From Argyresthia goedartella (taxonomy: Eukaryota; Arthropoda; Insecta; Lepidoptera; Argyresthiidae), in the NCBI GenBank assembly GCA_949825045.1, contig OX463815.1, positions 29,193,356-29,257,355 of the forward strand: DNA of 64,000 bases. Direction: 5' to 3'. The notes beneath the pieces were generated by a model that had not been told where the DNA came from, did no database searches, and worked only from the letters and a program-made list of their open reading frames with translations. Numbering within the stretch: position 1 is the stretch's first letter; every line of letters starts with the position of its first letter. Both the position numbers and the translations under genes were made by a program. Shown in pieces: positions 54,611 through 64,000 of this stretch.

Positions 54611-55559
54611 ATATCGCCATGTTTCGGAAATGGATTACTTCCATAGGTAAGCAGTTTAAAACTGAGACGAGTTTAACAAAACTGTCCAACAGCTCGTATA
54701 GTTATTGTCACAAATGTTCCCGATCATTAAGTAATGTTTGCTGTCTTCGGACATTCATTTTAATGTTAAGTTGACACAGTTGCGCTGAAGGCTATTGTCT
54801 GTGGCAACGGTAACATGAGGACTGAGGAGCTTCTCATCACATAACTGGCATCTGCTCTTGAATGTTCCGGAACATCGATACAGTGTTCCCGTGCTGTGGA
54901 AATTGAGGAATGCATGGCGTGCAAAAGGAAAACCAAAACATTGTCCCGGAATCTAGCAAAGTGAAACGGCAACGGGCGGATAAAATCTCTTGGAGAAGTT
55001 GGAGGGGAAACTGACTGATATATTGCCTTTGTACATAATTTTTCGGAAATCATTACGACTCAATTACTCTGACGCCATTTCATCTAACTGACACAAGCTA
55101 TCTACCCAGGCATCCCGTAAATAATGATTCAAAGTCAAGGAAGAGAGCTCACCTAATTTATTAAAACTTATTTAAAATATAAAAAAAAACATAGGGTTGA
55201 CAAGAATTATTTTTTCCCTGAATTTGCCATTCGTCTACCGTATATCATGTTTTGTTATGCTGTCGCTGCAAATGACAAAATTTCTAAGATCAGGCTGAAT
55301 AGTTTAGCAATGTATCCAGGTAACAGTTTTGTTACTAACTGTTAGAGACGTTACAGATGACAGAAAATAAATAAAAAAACTCCTGCAAAAAAAGTATGAC
55401 ATTGATCTGGACTGTTATTTCAAAAACTTCTACACTTAACCGCTTAGTAAATTGGTATACAACTAGCGCCTTCACTTTGTGGGTACAAACTTATTGCAAA
55501 CTTATTGTAGTGTCTAAAATATCTGCCTAAGAGCCTGAATCACTAATGAAGACACAATT
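54611..55559. other. Unassigned sequence
   Basis: Open frame 54766-55053 (minus) lacks motifs. No element ends seen. Confidence 0.4.
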
Positions 55560-55650
55560 TTTAGGGTTCCGTACCTAAAGGGTGTCAAAAGGGTCCCTAT
55601 TACTAAGCCTGCGCTGTCTATCCGTCACCAGGCTAAATTTCTATTAGGAA
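55560..55650 (-). repeat. Repeat F, end fragment
   Basis: TTAGGGTTCCGTACCTAAAG, GGGTCCCTATTACTAAGCCT and GCGCTGTCTATCCGTCACCA match 38703-38770. Confidence 0.65.
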
Positions 55651-58559
55651 ATTAGGTAATATTCGACTCAATTTCTGAAATTATTATTCGACTCAAAACT
55701 GCAAACTCTGGTTTGATGCGTCAGCATCTTAAACTAGTTAAATTGTTATTAGGTAATATTATTTCTACCTCATTTTTTTGTATACGTATAATGTTTTTTA
55801 TTATTTTTCTTTCCTATAACTTACAGTTCTTTCTTTTTGTTTCTTCTGTTCTGTTCCTAAAATTTCTTGTTAATTATTTTGATTATTTTTATAAGTTTTG
55901 TCAATTATAAGTTATACTTTGTTTACGTACGTTGTTCTTAACCAGACAGAACTATATTTCTCATTTTTCTCCATTTAACCGCAAGCAAGCAGTTTTCTTT
56001 GTTTAGCTTCTACATGGGAGGACACATTAATGGTTATTAGTTATTATATATGTTTATTTACAGAGTGTGTAAAAATGATTGTTCTCCTAATACAATAAAA
56101 TTAAATAACAAATAAAAATAAAGATGTCTTTCCCTTAACGTCGGACCATTATTTACGGGACACCCGAGTTTTGTCACCAATTTGGTACTTGACCCACTCA
56201 ATTTGACGTGAGAAGTCATAAAATAATGTTAATCTAATATGCAAGTTGACGGTAGCATATAATAATATGGTTAAAAATGCAAAATGCAGCAAATGCTCCA
56301 TAACTAAAGCTAAAGAGTTTTCCCCCAAGACCATAATTCAATACTCATAAATGTCCGCGGTTAAATAACGCGTGTTGCGACGATAAATTCGTCAAACGTG
56401 GCTTACTTTCTCTTTATATTCGCGTGGTGATCTCACCTAGCCTTGGCTGGCATCCTCGAATAGACCGCACGTCGCTTGTAAGATGTGTCATTAAACCAAT
56501 GTCATGTCGTATACAGGTTGTTGTGACAGAAAGAAGCAGTCATACACGAGGGGATTATTAGGAACATCACCGTTTCCATCCGACCAACTCTATTCATCAC
56601 AACTTCATACGGATCGTTCAGCCTGTTGGTATAAAGTGGAAAATTACGAAAGTCGAAAAACAAGGATACTTTACTTCGTGAACTTAGGGACCATAATGCA
56701 ATCTGAGAATCATCAGCATTAATCAAATCAAATGAAAAAAAACAGGTGAAATGACCTATAAAACTCTTACAATAAAAAACCCTAAAACACCTACCTACCT
56801 TCAATATGATGTGATAAAGACAGGGAGAGGGGAAAGAATATCACCCTAAGGAACGCCTGAAGGCAGAATTTGGTTAGTCTCCTCAACACAACGCCACCAT
56901 CGCTTGAACGTGATTGGTGCCGATATATTCATTTCAATGTCTATTATTGCAATTCCGGACCAAATGCCTGTCTCACTGGGAAATGTATACAATGCAGCGA
57001 TATTTCAGTATCGATATCGGCACTTTAGATCGTTATCGATAGAACCCGATACGGTATCTTTATGCACTTCTAAAGTTGCTTGGTGACATGAATTATGACC
57101 AGGGCATTTTCAGGCTGAGTCAGTGGTACAAAACAATAGAATCGTATTACCCACTACAACGTAAATACTTGTAGGGGCTTTGATTGAACCCTGCAAGAGG
57201 ATATGAAAGCGGCCGATATTGATCGGACCGATGTTTAGCAAGATATAGAAGTAGGAAGGAATTAATAAAAGCCCTACCACAAAGTAAAGTAAATAGGCAC
57301 AATATCATCGACGAATTTGACACTAAACTGCGATATTAAAAACTTCTTTTGTTCATAGCTAATAAGCTAAAATCTGACCATAAAACTAGGCTTTATTTAT
57401 CAATAATCTACCTATACAATCAATATTTGTTTGATGGAGAGATCACGAACATTTAATGTTGGGTAGTAAAAAGCTAAATTAAGAGCCACTTCACTCAATT
57501 TTATGGTCCTAAGTTCATGTTTGGTTAAGTTACACTCAGTACCATTCTTATTTCTGGAGTCATTAGGGCTACGGTCGTACCGCCGTGGTGCAGCTTGACC
57601 TGGAGCGTACTGTACGTGTATCTACCCCGTCATTATGTAAACAGCAGATTCCTTGACGGACATTAATGAAATTCCTAGCATAGTGCGGTGCTATAATGTT
57701 TCAGAAAGAGGAGACAGCAGAGAGAGATCAAAGCATTCCAGTGAAAGTAGGAGAACCAGTGACACATCTGCCTTTTATGTACGCTATGTTAGTTGGTCGT
57801 TTTAGTATCGTACCCCACGGTCCTGTTTGAACTAAGTCCTGTGAAATTCCGTGCTATTTAGGTTCTTAGTTTTACTAATCGTATAGGTATATTGTTAGAA
57901 TCGAGATTAGAAAGTAGATAAATTACAATGGTTGTTAGAGACGGAGCTACGTAAGGATTTAACAATGTACCTACAAGTATGATTGTAACCATGACCTACC
58001 TACGATCATAAGATAATAGACGAGCAAATAGTACAGTAATAGATGGCAATAGCATGCAATAGTATTGGTATTAATCGTTCAGGCTATAAACTGATGAATT
58101 TAATATACATTTGTATGCATTGTTAGCTAAAAGTATTTCATGAAAATTCATCACCAGACGGTCGTGGGCGTCGGGGCCAGGAGGACCAGACAGGAGGGGG
58201 CAGGACAAGTGCTTTTTTGCGATATATGTACATGTAGTTTACACAATTCTGGTTTTTGGATTTCCCCCTTAACTTGAGCTTTAAGACCCTGCTTCCCAAA
58301 TTCATGATGTTACGTCAGCGGGAAGTACCCTAATGAAAAGGAGTATGAGTTATTATTCACTTGTGACTTTTAAAATATGTCCAATTCCAATTCGGTTACC
58401 TACTGGATTCCATTAAAAAAACAATGCGCAAATTCAAACGCTGCCAAACCTGGCCAATTCTCTGAAACGGTCGTAAAATTTTACAATCTCCGAACTAGTT
58501 TAGCCTAAATTAATTTATTGTTGTAACAATAATATGGCAATAGTCAAAATTCTTACTTT
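55651..58559. other. Unassigned 2.9 kb
   Basis: A short duplication CTAAATTTCTATTAGGAAATTAGGTAATATT / TTATTAGGTAATATTATT near 55633-55762 and low-complexity T-rich sequence (55770-55900). No gene, RNA or element ends recognised; ORFs on both strands lack motifs. Confidence 0.45.
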
Positions 58560-58690
58560 CCCTATCCTCCATCAATCAACTTGCCCTCACCAGGGTTACC
58601 GGCTGGCGACGCCCTTGGGCACAACTGTGCCTCTGCCACGCCGTATGGGTATGGGAAAAGAAGTGACGCTATTCTCACTAAAATGTCTTT
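58560..58690 (+). mobile_element. SINE family A, 3' fragment
   Basis: GGGCACAACTGTGCCTCTGC, CACGCCGTATGGGTATGGGA and AAAGAAGTGACGCTATTC match the family A 3' end. Overlapping open frames on both strands here (58534-58883) are artefacts of this GC-richer repeat. Confidence 0.6.
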
Positions 58691-59225
58691 TCTTGCGGCG
58701 GCTCTGTGTAGCGGGTTGCTCGCCTCCCTCAAATATGGCGAGGGAGGTGATGGCTGGTTCACAAGTCATACTCGTCAATGGGTGCTGCTTGGGGGGAATA
58801 GTCCAGTCTGGTTTCTCATAAGTTATGTTCATTACAGTTTGTCTTTGCTCTTATTTATTTATTTTGTTAGATTGTTATTTTGAGACATCTTATTGGCACT
58901 TATGGATACGATTTTAGAATATAAAAAAAAATTGCTAAATAAAGGTACTGTTACACATGCTCATTTCAAGCACGAAATCATGCTTATTTTGAGCAATTGC
59001 TACTTACTAGCATGTGTGTCGGAATGTTGCTCAAAATTAGCATGCTCATTTCGAGTTTGCTTAAAAATCAACAGGCGTGCGATTTTTGAGCATGCTACCT
59101 GCGGCGCGGGTGGAAGAGGGCGTGCTTCAAGCACGTCTAAACAGGTTTGCTTAATGAGCATGCTAGTATCGATCAGTCGCAGTCGTTCGCAACAAGTGAA
59201 GTGCGCGTGCAAAATTTCACGCAAA

Positions 59226-60928
59226 ATGTCTCGCTGGGGCGATGAAAAAACGCTCAAATTGTAATTTTATATAGAAATAACGAGTGCTTGTGGAATCCCC
59301 GCATACCGCAGTATAAAAATAATGTTGAAAGAAATAATGCGTACGAAGACTTATTAACGAACATGGAGGATCCGTCCTTGACTGTGAAAATCATTAAAAC
59401 CAAAATTAAGAATTTAAGGTCTGCGTACCATGCAGAATTAAAAAAAGTGGAGAATTCAAAGCGATCTGGTTTTGGTGCCGCTACTGTTTACAAACCATCC
59501 GCGGCATGGTTTGATGAAATGAATTCCTTCCTTGGGGGTACCAGCGAGTACAGGGAACCTATTGAAGTGGTGAGTTTCAGTTTTTAATAAATAGAAATGC
59601 ACTTATCTGTTTGTAAAACATAATTATTTAATATCATAGAACAAGTACAGCATGTTTTGGTTATTTATTTATATTATGGCAGAAGAATTAAATGACGATG
59701 GTGAATTTACATCATATGATCTTGCCACGGTACCGCCTCTGTAGTTTCAAAGAGCTGCGCATAGGTGTTTCTTATTGCTTCTGCCTGTCGAGAAGCGTGG
59801 TTACTGTAGCGTGTAGGTGGTATGCCTTCCAAAGCTCGCCGCAGTTGTATCACAACACCTTGTTGTATATCTTCAAAGTCTACGCATCTTTGCGTGATGT
59901 ACATATCTGATGTTTTCCGAAGCCAATTGTGTAAAGCGCAAGCAGCTAATGTAACTCGATCAACTTTTTCGGGGGTCATGTCGATGGCATTCATAAGAAC
60001 TCGAAATCTTGTTACTAAAATACCAAACGAATTTTCAACGATTCGTCTGGCTCTCGATAAACGGTAGTTAAATAGTTTTTCTCTACGCGTTGGAGTTGTT
60101 CGATAGGGCTTCATAAGATATGACTTAAGAGGAAAAGCAGCATCCGCCACAATAACCGATTGGTCCGGTAAATTGAGAGTATTGTTTTCCAAAGCATGTG
60201 CCTTTTGATAAACACCTCCGTCAGAAGCTCTTCCATTAGTTCCAACTTTTACGTATGAAAAACAATAGTCATCATCAACTAAGGCCAGAAGTATAATGCT
60301 ATGGGCACCCTTGTAGTTATAGTAGTCAGAAGTATCATCAGGAGCGAGTATATTTATGTGCTTTCCATCTAACGCTCCAATACATCCTGGAATGTTCCAT
60401 TTTGTACGAAAACCATGCTCAATGCGTATCCAGTCTTCACGGCTTGGAATCTGTAAAAAAAAACTTGATTAAATTACACTACACTTTATGTTGCAGGATA
60501 CAGACCAGTCCTCGCAGCATTCGGACGGGACTTTGCAGCATCCGGAAAATTCAACTACGCCAGAGAATATAATGTCACCACCTTTGACGACTCCACAAGA
60601 CAGACCTCAATCACGCTCATCTAGTCAAACTAGTGTCACATCAAGACGACGTAAAAGAGCCCCACAGGAAGAGCCAATTAATGATGCACTCAACCGGTTG
60701 GAAAACATAAGTTCTGCGATAAATACACACACAGAATATGACGAATTCCATTATTTTGGCCTGAATCTTGCAGCCCAACTGCGAAGCCTGCCACTGTATG
60801 ATGTATTAGACGTACAAACTCAAATCCAGAACATTTTGACTACAGCAAGACGTCGCCATCTGTGCCATAACTTATCTGCCGCGACGGAATCAACTTTAAT
60901 TAATACTCCATATACACAAACTACATAA
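59226..60928 (+). pseudogene. MADF/BESS accessory protein of the Harbinger element
   Basis: Two exons on the plus strand. Exon 1 runs 59226-59569 from ATG (MSRWGDEKTLKL). One G appears missing at about 59261, causing an early stop in the first frame. The next frame resumes without overlap loss (LYRNNECLWNPRIPQYKNN, AYEDLL, KTKIKNLRSAYHAEL), a MADF (Myb/SANT-like) DNA-binding domain with its conserved Trp residues. The donor is GAAGTG/GTGAGT; the acceptor is TATGTTGCAG/GATACA at 60497, phase 0. Exon 2 (60497-60928) is Ser/Thr/Pro-rich, then basic (SRRRKRAPQ). It ends in a BESS-like motif (FHYFGLNLAAQLRSLP...VQTQIQNIL). Such MADF proteins accompany Harbinger transposases and help them bind ends and enter the nucleus (family knowledge). 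AATAAA follows at about 61163. The single deletion could also be a sequencing error. Confidence 0.8.
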
Positions 60929-61808
60929 ACAAGCTCTGTTTTGAGCGCAGCTCCACAAACAGACACACAATTTTACACAATTCCTAATGTTGATTTGTTG
61001 CAACAAGCGTGGCGTTCTTCTTAAACCTAGTTAATTAATATGTTCAAATGTTGATTATTTTTTGTAAGTAATAGAAGCATCTAGTATAAGATCTTTAGTT
61101 ATTACTTAATATGTTTAAATGTTGTTAATTATCTACTACTTAATTCATGTAAGTGTATAAGTAATAAAAGTATATAAAAGACTTACTTATTTCTAAAAAA
61201 AAAAAATATATGTTGTTGATTAGTACCTAATACAAATTAAAAAATAATAGTACCTGTATGTACAGTTATTACATCGTAAATGTTTATACATTATTGATTT
61301 TTTTAATAAATGCCTTATCTCTACTATCAACTGTTTTACTTACCCTTATATAATCCTTCAAAGCATTGTATATTGCTTCACAAACTTCAGGAAGAAATAT
61401 CGATATAGTAGATCTTCCAACCCTGTAAAGTGCTTCCAATGCATTTAAAGAATCTCCAGTTGCTAGATATCTTAATGTCACTTCTAACTTCACTTTAGCT
61501 GGGGTAGCATTTCGCATGTGTGAATCTTGTTTCTGTATAGCGCTTTTAACTTGAGAGAGTAAACAGTCGAATTGATGCGGTAGCATCCGCATAAAGTTTT
61601 TATAACCCGTAGCATCTTCTACTCGCATTTCTGTAAGCAATTGAGCACTTGCTCCAAAGTCCTGTCTTCTAGATATCCAATCACGGACCCAAATCTTTCT
61701 CTTTCTTTTCTTTTTTTGACGAGCTGATATAAGCTTCTGGATGCATTGCATCGCCAGCAAAAGAATGATCTTGTTTAGCTCCATACGGATAGCTGTTTGA
61801 TTGTCCAT
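59707..61808 (-). CDS. PIF/Harbinger transposase (two exons)
   Basis: Exon A 61808-61344 starts MDNQTAIRMELNKII and ends KDYIR at AGG/GTAAGT. Exon B 60450-59707 follows ACAG/ATTCC and ends DHMM with TAA. The join is phase 0 and gives about 402 residues, a normal length for the family. Exon A has a basic stretch (KKKRKRKIW), the ISRRQDFGASAQLL zone and a helical region LEVTLRYLATGDSLNALEAL...GRSTISIF typical of the N-terminal Harbinger domain. Exon B has the DDE_4-type catalytic set: D in CIGALDGKHI, D in NGRASDGG and E in RRIVENSFGIL, then LAACALHNWL. No stop or shift interrupts it. A polyadenylation-like AATAAA lies downstream on the minus strand near 59668. The intron (60451-61343) contains an exon of the opposite-strand gene. 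Confidence 0.88.
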
Positions 61809-62299
61809 GACTTTATTTGAACTGACAGAGAGCAAGGAAGCACGCTATAAAATGGCATGTGTATTTGAATGTCTGCTTTGAGCATGCTTATTCAGGGGCA
61901 TACTTAAAACTAGCATGCCTATTGCTAGCAAATGTAAACTGCTCATCAGCATGCTCGTATTGAGCAAACTCAATAGCACGGTTTTAAGCATGCTATTTTA
62001 GAGCATGTGTAACAGTAGCATAATAATTGGTTTTCCGAATTAGGACGTTTGGTTAACACTGTTAGTTATTCAGTGGTTTGGTTTCCAAAAATAATAAGTA
62101 TCAAATAACATGTTGCTATTTGAATACTAATACGTTTCGCACTACTGTTTCCAGTACTGTATTAAGTATTACAAATTAGCATTTAAAATAACCAGTATTT
62201 GGTCAAATAACGTTACTTTTAGAGGCGAGTGTGAGGATATTAATGATAATGAATGATATCTTATTATTTACCAAATCATCGCGCCCCAAAATATATAAT

Positions 62300-62480
62300 A
62301 ATAATAATACCTTGGACACCATTTACACACATTGATCTAGATCTAGCCCCAAACTAGGATTCCCTGTATCTTGGGTACTAGACAACGATACACATACTTA
62401 AATAGATAAATATTATATTTAGATAGATAAACAACCATGACTAGGGTACAAACATCCGTTCTCATCAAACAAATATTTTA
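62300..62480 (-). mobile_element. SINE family D, body fragment
   Basis: (AAT)n, then ACCTTGGACACCATTTACAC to ACATCCGTTCTCATCAAACA. Colinear with 38158-38325, apart from a 6-bp stutter ATCTAGATCTAG at 62334-62345. The tRNA-like head is missing. Confidence 0.7.
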
Positions 62481-63068
62481 TATGTTTTACATCTCTTATT
62501 GCCAAGTTTTCTGTTATACCTAAATAAGACAAAGGGATATTTTTTCCCACCAGTATTTTTACCTTATAGCTTGGCGATAAATTACTTATAAATAAGGGTT
62601 TAAATGATAATGATATTTCAACAAGAAATCTAGCTTAATTAATAGTCCTGTAAAGTACAACTAATTCGTGAATGAAACGTTGTTTTACTTACTCCTTTGT
62701 ACAAGTTAGATTAGTAAATTAACTACAATAAGAACACGAATTTGACTGATTTTTCGCAACAAGTACCAATGTAGAATAATACCACTTTCCAAATAGAACA
62801 AAGTTTTACAGCTTAACTAGTATGAGTTTGTTAAACTTCCGAGTTCAGAGAGATCTGTAGAACTACTAGTATTTATGTCAAGCCTAACAGGATTACTTGA
62901 TAATATACTTCAGGGTATACAGCTTCTCTATGAGCACCTGAATGTATAACTTAAACTAAAATGTCCTGTATTAAATCTAAGCAAGGCTCAAGGGTATAGT
63001 TTGAAGAAGATTGTTGAGTATTAAGCGATCAAGTTGTCTGTGGAGATTTGCTGGGTTCCGGCCATGTT
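62481..63068. other. Unassigned AT-rich sequence
   Basis: No gene or element recognised. Confidence 0.45.
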
Positions 63069-63089
63069 CCCCCCCCCCCCCCCCCCCCC
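63069..63089. repeat. Homopolymer C(21)
   Basis: Twenty-one consecutive C residues in an otherwise AT-rich region. Length and even presence may be affected by sequencing or gap-filling. Confidence 0.9.
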
Positions 63090-63246
63090 AACGTCTACAT
63101 TATATAGTCGGGTCATTTTGAGATTGGTTTGGATTCCAAACTACATATAGTTAGGATGGAAACATGTATCACACATAACTTTAAATAACTTAACAGTAAT
63201 TTACAATCTTGTTGTTTTTGAGCTAATAGTAACGACGAAAATGTTA

Positions 63247-63297
63247 CGAGTTTTAATTCCTTGGTAAAGAGGCGCTTTACCAAGGAATTAAAACTCG
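63247..63297. repeat. Perfect 23-bp inverted duplication, 5-nt loop
   Basis: Arms 63247-63269 and 63275-63297 (beginning CGAGTTTTAATTCCTTGGTA) are exact reverse complements around AGGCG. No open frame or terminator context fits; this is not a bacterial-type terminator setting. Confidence 0.95.
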
Positions 63298-63540
63298 AAA
63301 TTTTTTCTGATAAGATCCAAGACCTGAAAGGCGCCTGCTTCCGCGGATTACTGCCACAAACTGTCGCGTTCTGGACACCACCCAAGTGTGTAGAGATTCA
63401 AGTTCACGGAAGTGATAGCTCGACTCCAGATTAGACCAGATAAAACTGGGCATCAAATTAACAAAAATATAAGAATCGAAATAGTACGCACGATGTTTAC
63501 GATCCCGACTGGGTCACATGACACAGGGTATCAAAGTCGA

Positions 63541-63815
63541 AGTTTCTTTATTACTGTAGATATTTACATATACTTAGCAAACGTCATTTTTTGGCTCCTC
63601 TCTACATTGTACCACTGTGGGAGAAGAAGGGCGTAGAAAATCCCACAGATTGATTTTTAGATCTCTTTTAAAAATTGGTTGTGCCTAATACTTTTTTTTT
63701 ATTATTATGATTAATAAGCGATAATAAATAATTACAAAATTATTAACCACAAGGTCTGTGTTGAGCTAGATTAACCCCATACAGTCCCGTCATTTAAGTA
63801 TTTATATCCTGGTAA
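63541..63815 (-). repeat. LINE 3'-end block, copy of 21556-21845
   Basis: TTTATTACTGTAGATATTTA, CCACTGTGGGAGAAGAAGGG, TCCCACAGATTGATTTTTAG and GAGCTAGATTAACCCCATAC are shared with the 21.6-kb copy. The minus strand carries the CTGTGGGA/TCCCACAG hairpin of a LINE 3' UTR. Both copies adjoin SINE A sequence. Confidence 0.65.
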
Positions 63816-64000
63816 AAGAGCTCCGTGGTCTAATGGGTTTCACGCTTGCTTCTCACACAGGAGATGCAGGTTCGTTTCCCGATCATGTACCAATGAGATA
63901 ATTTATCTTAAATACATCATACGGACGTTCTAACGGTGAGGGAAAACATCGCGAGGAAACCTTCATTACACCATAGTTGCGGCGATGGGCTAGCCCCCTG
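63816..64000 (+). mobile_element. tRNA-derived SINE, family A, cut by window end
   Basis: GAGCTCCGTGGTCTAATGGG, TTTCACGCTTGCTTCTCACA, GCAGGTTCGTTTCCCGATCA, ACGTTCTAACGGTGAGGG and GCGGCGATGGGCTAGCCCCC. It has a complete head and body; the 3' end lies beyond 64000. It serves as a reference for the undamaged head when judging 4524-4820. Confidence 0.75.

Larger units (their letters stand above)
58943..62020. mobile_element. PIF/Harbinger element with two interlocked genes
   Basis: A 3078-bp element flanked by TAA (58940-58942 and 62021-62023), the 3-bp duplication of Harbinger. Ends AGGTACTGTTACACATGCTC and, on the other strand, TGCTACTGTTACACATGCTC. Sub-terminal zones at both ends (58960-59170 and 61860-62000) are crowded with AGCATGCT, TTGAGCA and GAGCATG motifs, probable binding sites. 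It encodes a transposase (minus) and a MADF/BESS protein (plus), each with one intron. All the expected parts of an autonomous element are present except for one frameshift in the accessory gene. Confidence 0.9.

Noticed and set aside
58534..58883. Cluster of 66-100-codon frames on both strands
   Set aside because: They run through a SINE family A 3' end; the openness comes from the repeat's composition.
59288..59587. MADF gene as a host transcription factor
   Set aside because: It lies between Harbinger TIRs with a transposase and shares the element's boundaries, so it is the element's accessory gene.
63247..63297. Hairpin as a transcription terminator
   Set aside because: Rho-independent terminators do not apply to this eukaryotic sequence, and there is no gene ending here.

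Overview
This window looks like an animal nuclear genome, most likely a moth or butterfly. It is AT-rich, intron-like and packed with transposable elements. The repeat types are ones I associate with Lepidoptera: several tRNA-derived SINEs, CR1/Jockey/Daphne-type LINE ends, RTE-like 3' repeats carrying strings of the CGTCCGTC type, a maT element, and short TIR elements. There is no operon-like gene packing, and the only host coding sequence I can defend is a pair of exons with high GC at third codon positions on the minus strand. The order-level call is inference from repeat style, not from a search.

Host gene (0.4-4.4 kb, minus strand). A signal-peptide exon (4242-4170) and a C-type lectin exon (579-437) have consensus splice sites and matching phase (1/2). 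They read as the 5' part of a secreted C-type lectin gene that continues off the left edge. The 3.6-kb intron holds nested transposons: a hAT-type element with a perfect 8-bp target duplication, and inside it a pogo/Tc1-type deletion derivative that still carries a PHD-finger exon.

Transposon layout after that. 8.2-11.4 kb: short TIR elements and foldbacks. 11.5-14.8 kb: a maT-type (DD37D) element with an open transposase, then a broken cecropia-like mariner (DD34D), both set in a degenerate AT-rich repeat. 15.6-18.8 kb: a LINE with endonuclease and reverse transcriptase remnants, inserted into a TIR repeat whose uninterrupted relative lies at 36.6-37.1 kb. 19.2-22.7 kb: an inverted pair of one dispersed repeat, plus SINEs. 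25.3-28.6 kb: a short-TIR family with 4-bp target duplications, one copy nested in another. 31-34 kb: foldback elements. 38.7-40.9 kb: a Tc1-like element of IR/DR type inserted into an older dispersed repeat. 50.6-54.6 kb: LINE fragments. 58.9-62.0 kb: a PIF/Harbinger element. 62.3-64.0 kb: SINE and LINE 3' pieces.

The most striking unit is the Harbinger element at 58,943-62,020. Its transposase gene (minus) and its MADF/BESS accessory gene (plus) are interlocked: each gene's second exon lies inside the other gene's intron. A second theme is recurrent perfect or near-perfect inverted duplications with very short loops (4.5, 5.6, 11.2, 13.7, 19.5, 23.2 and 63.2 kb). At least three can be seen to interrupt a known parent sequence. 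A third theme is one GC-richer core sequence shared between element families that have unrelated termini and different target-duplication lengths.

The remaining long stretches hold no gene I recognise. They are described as such in the list.
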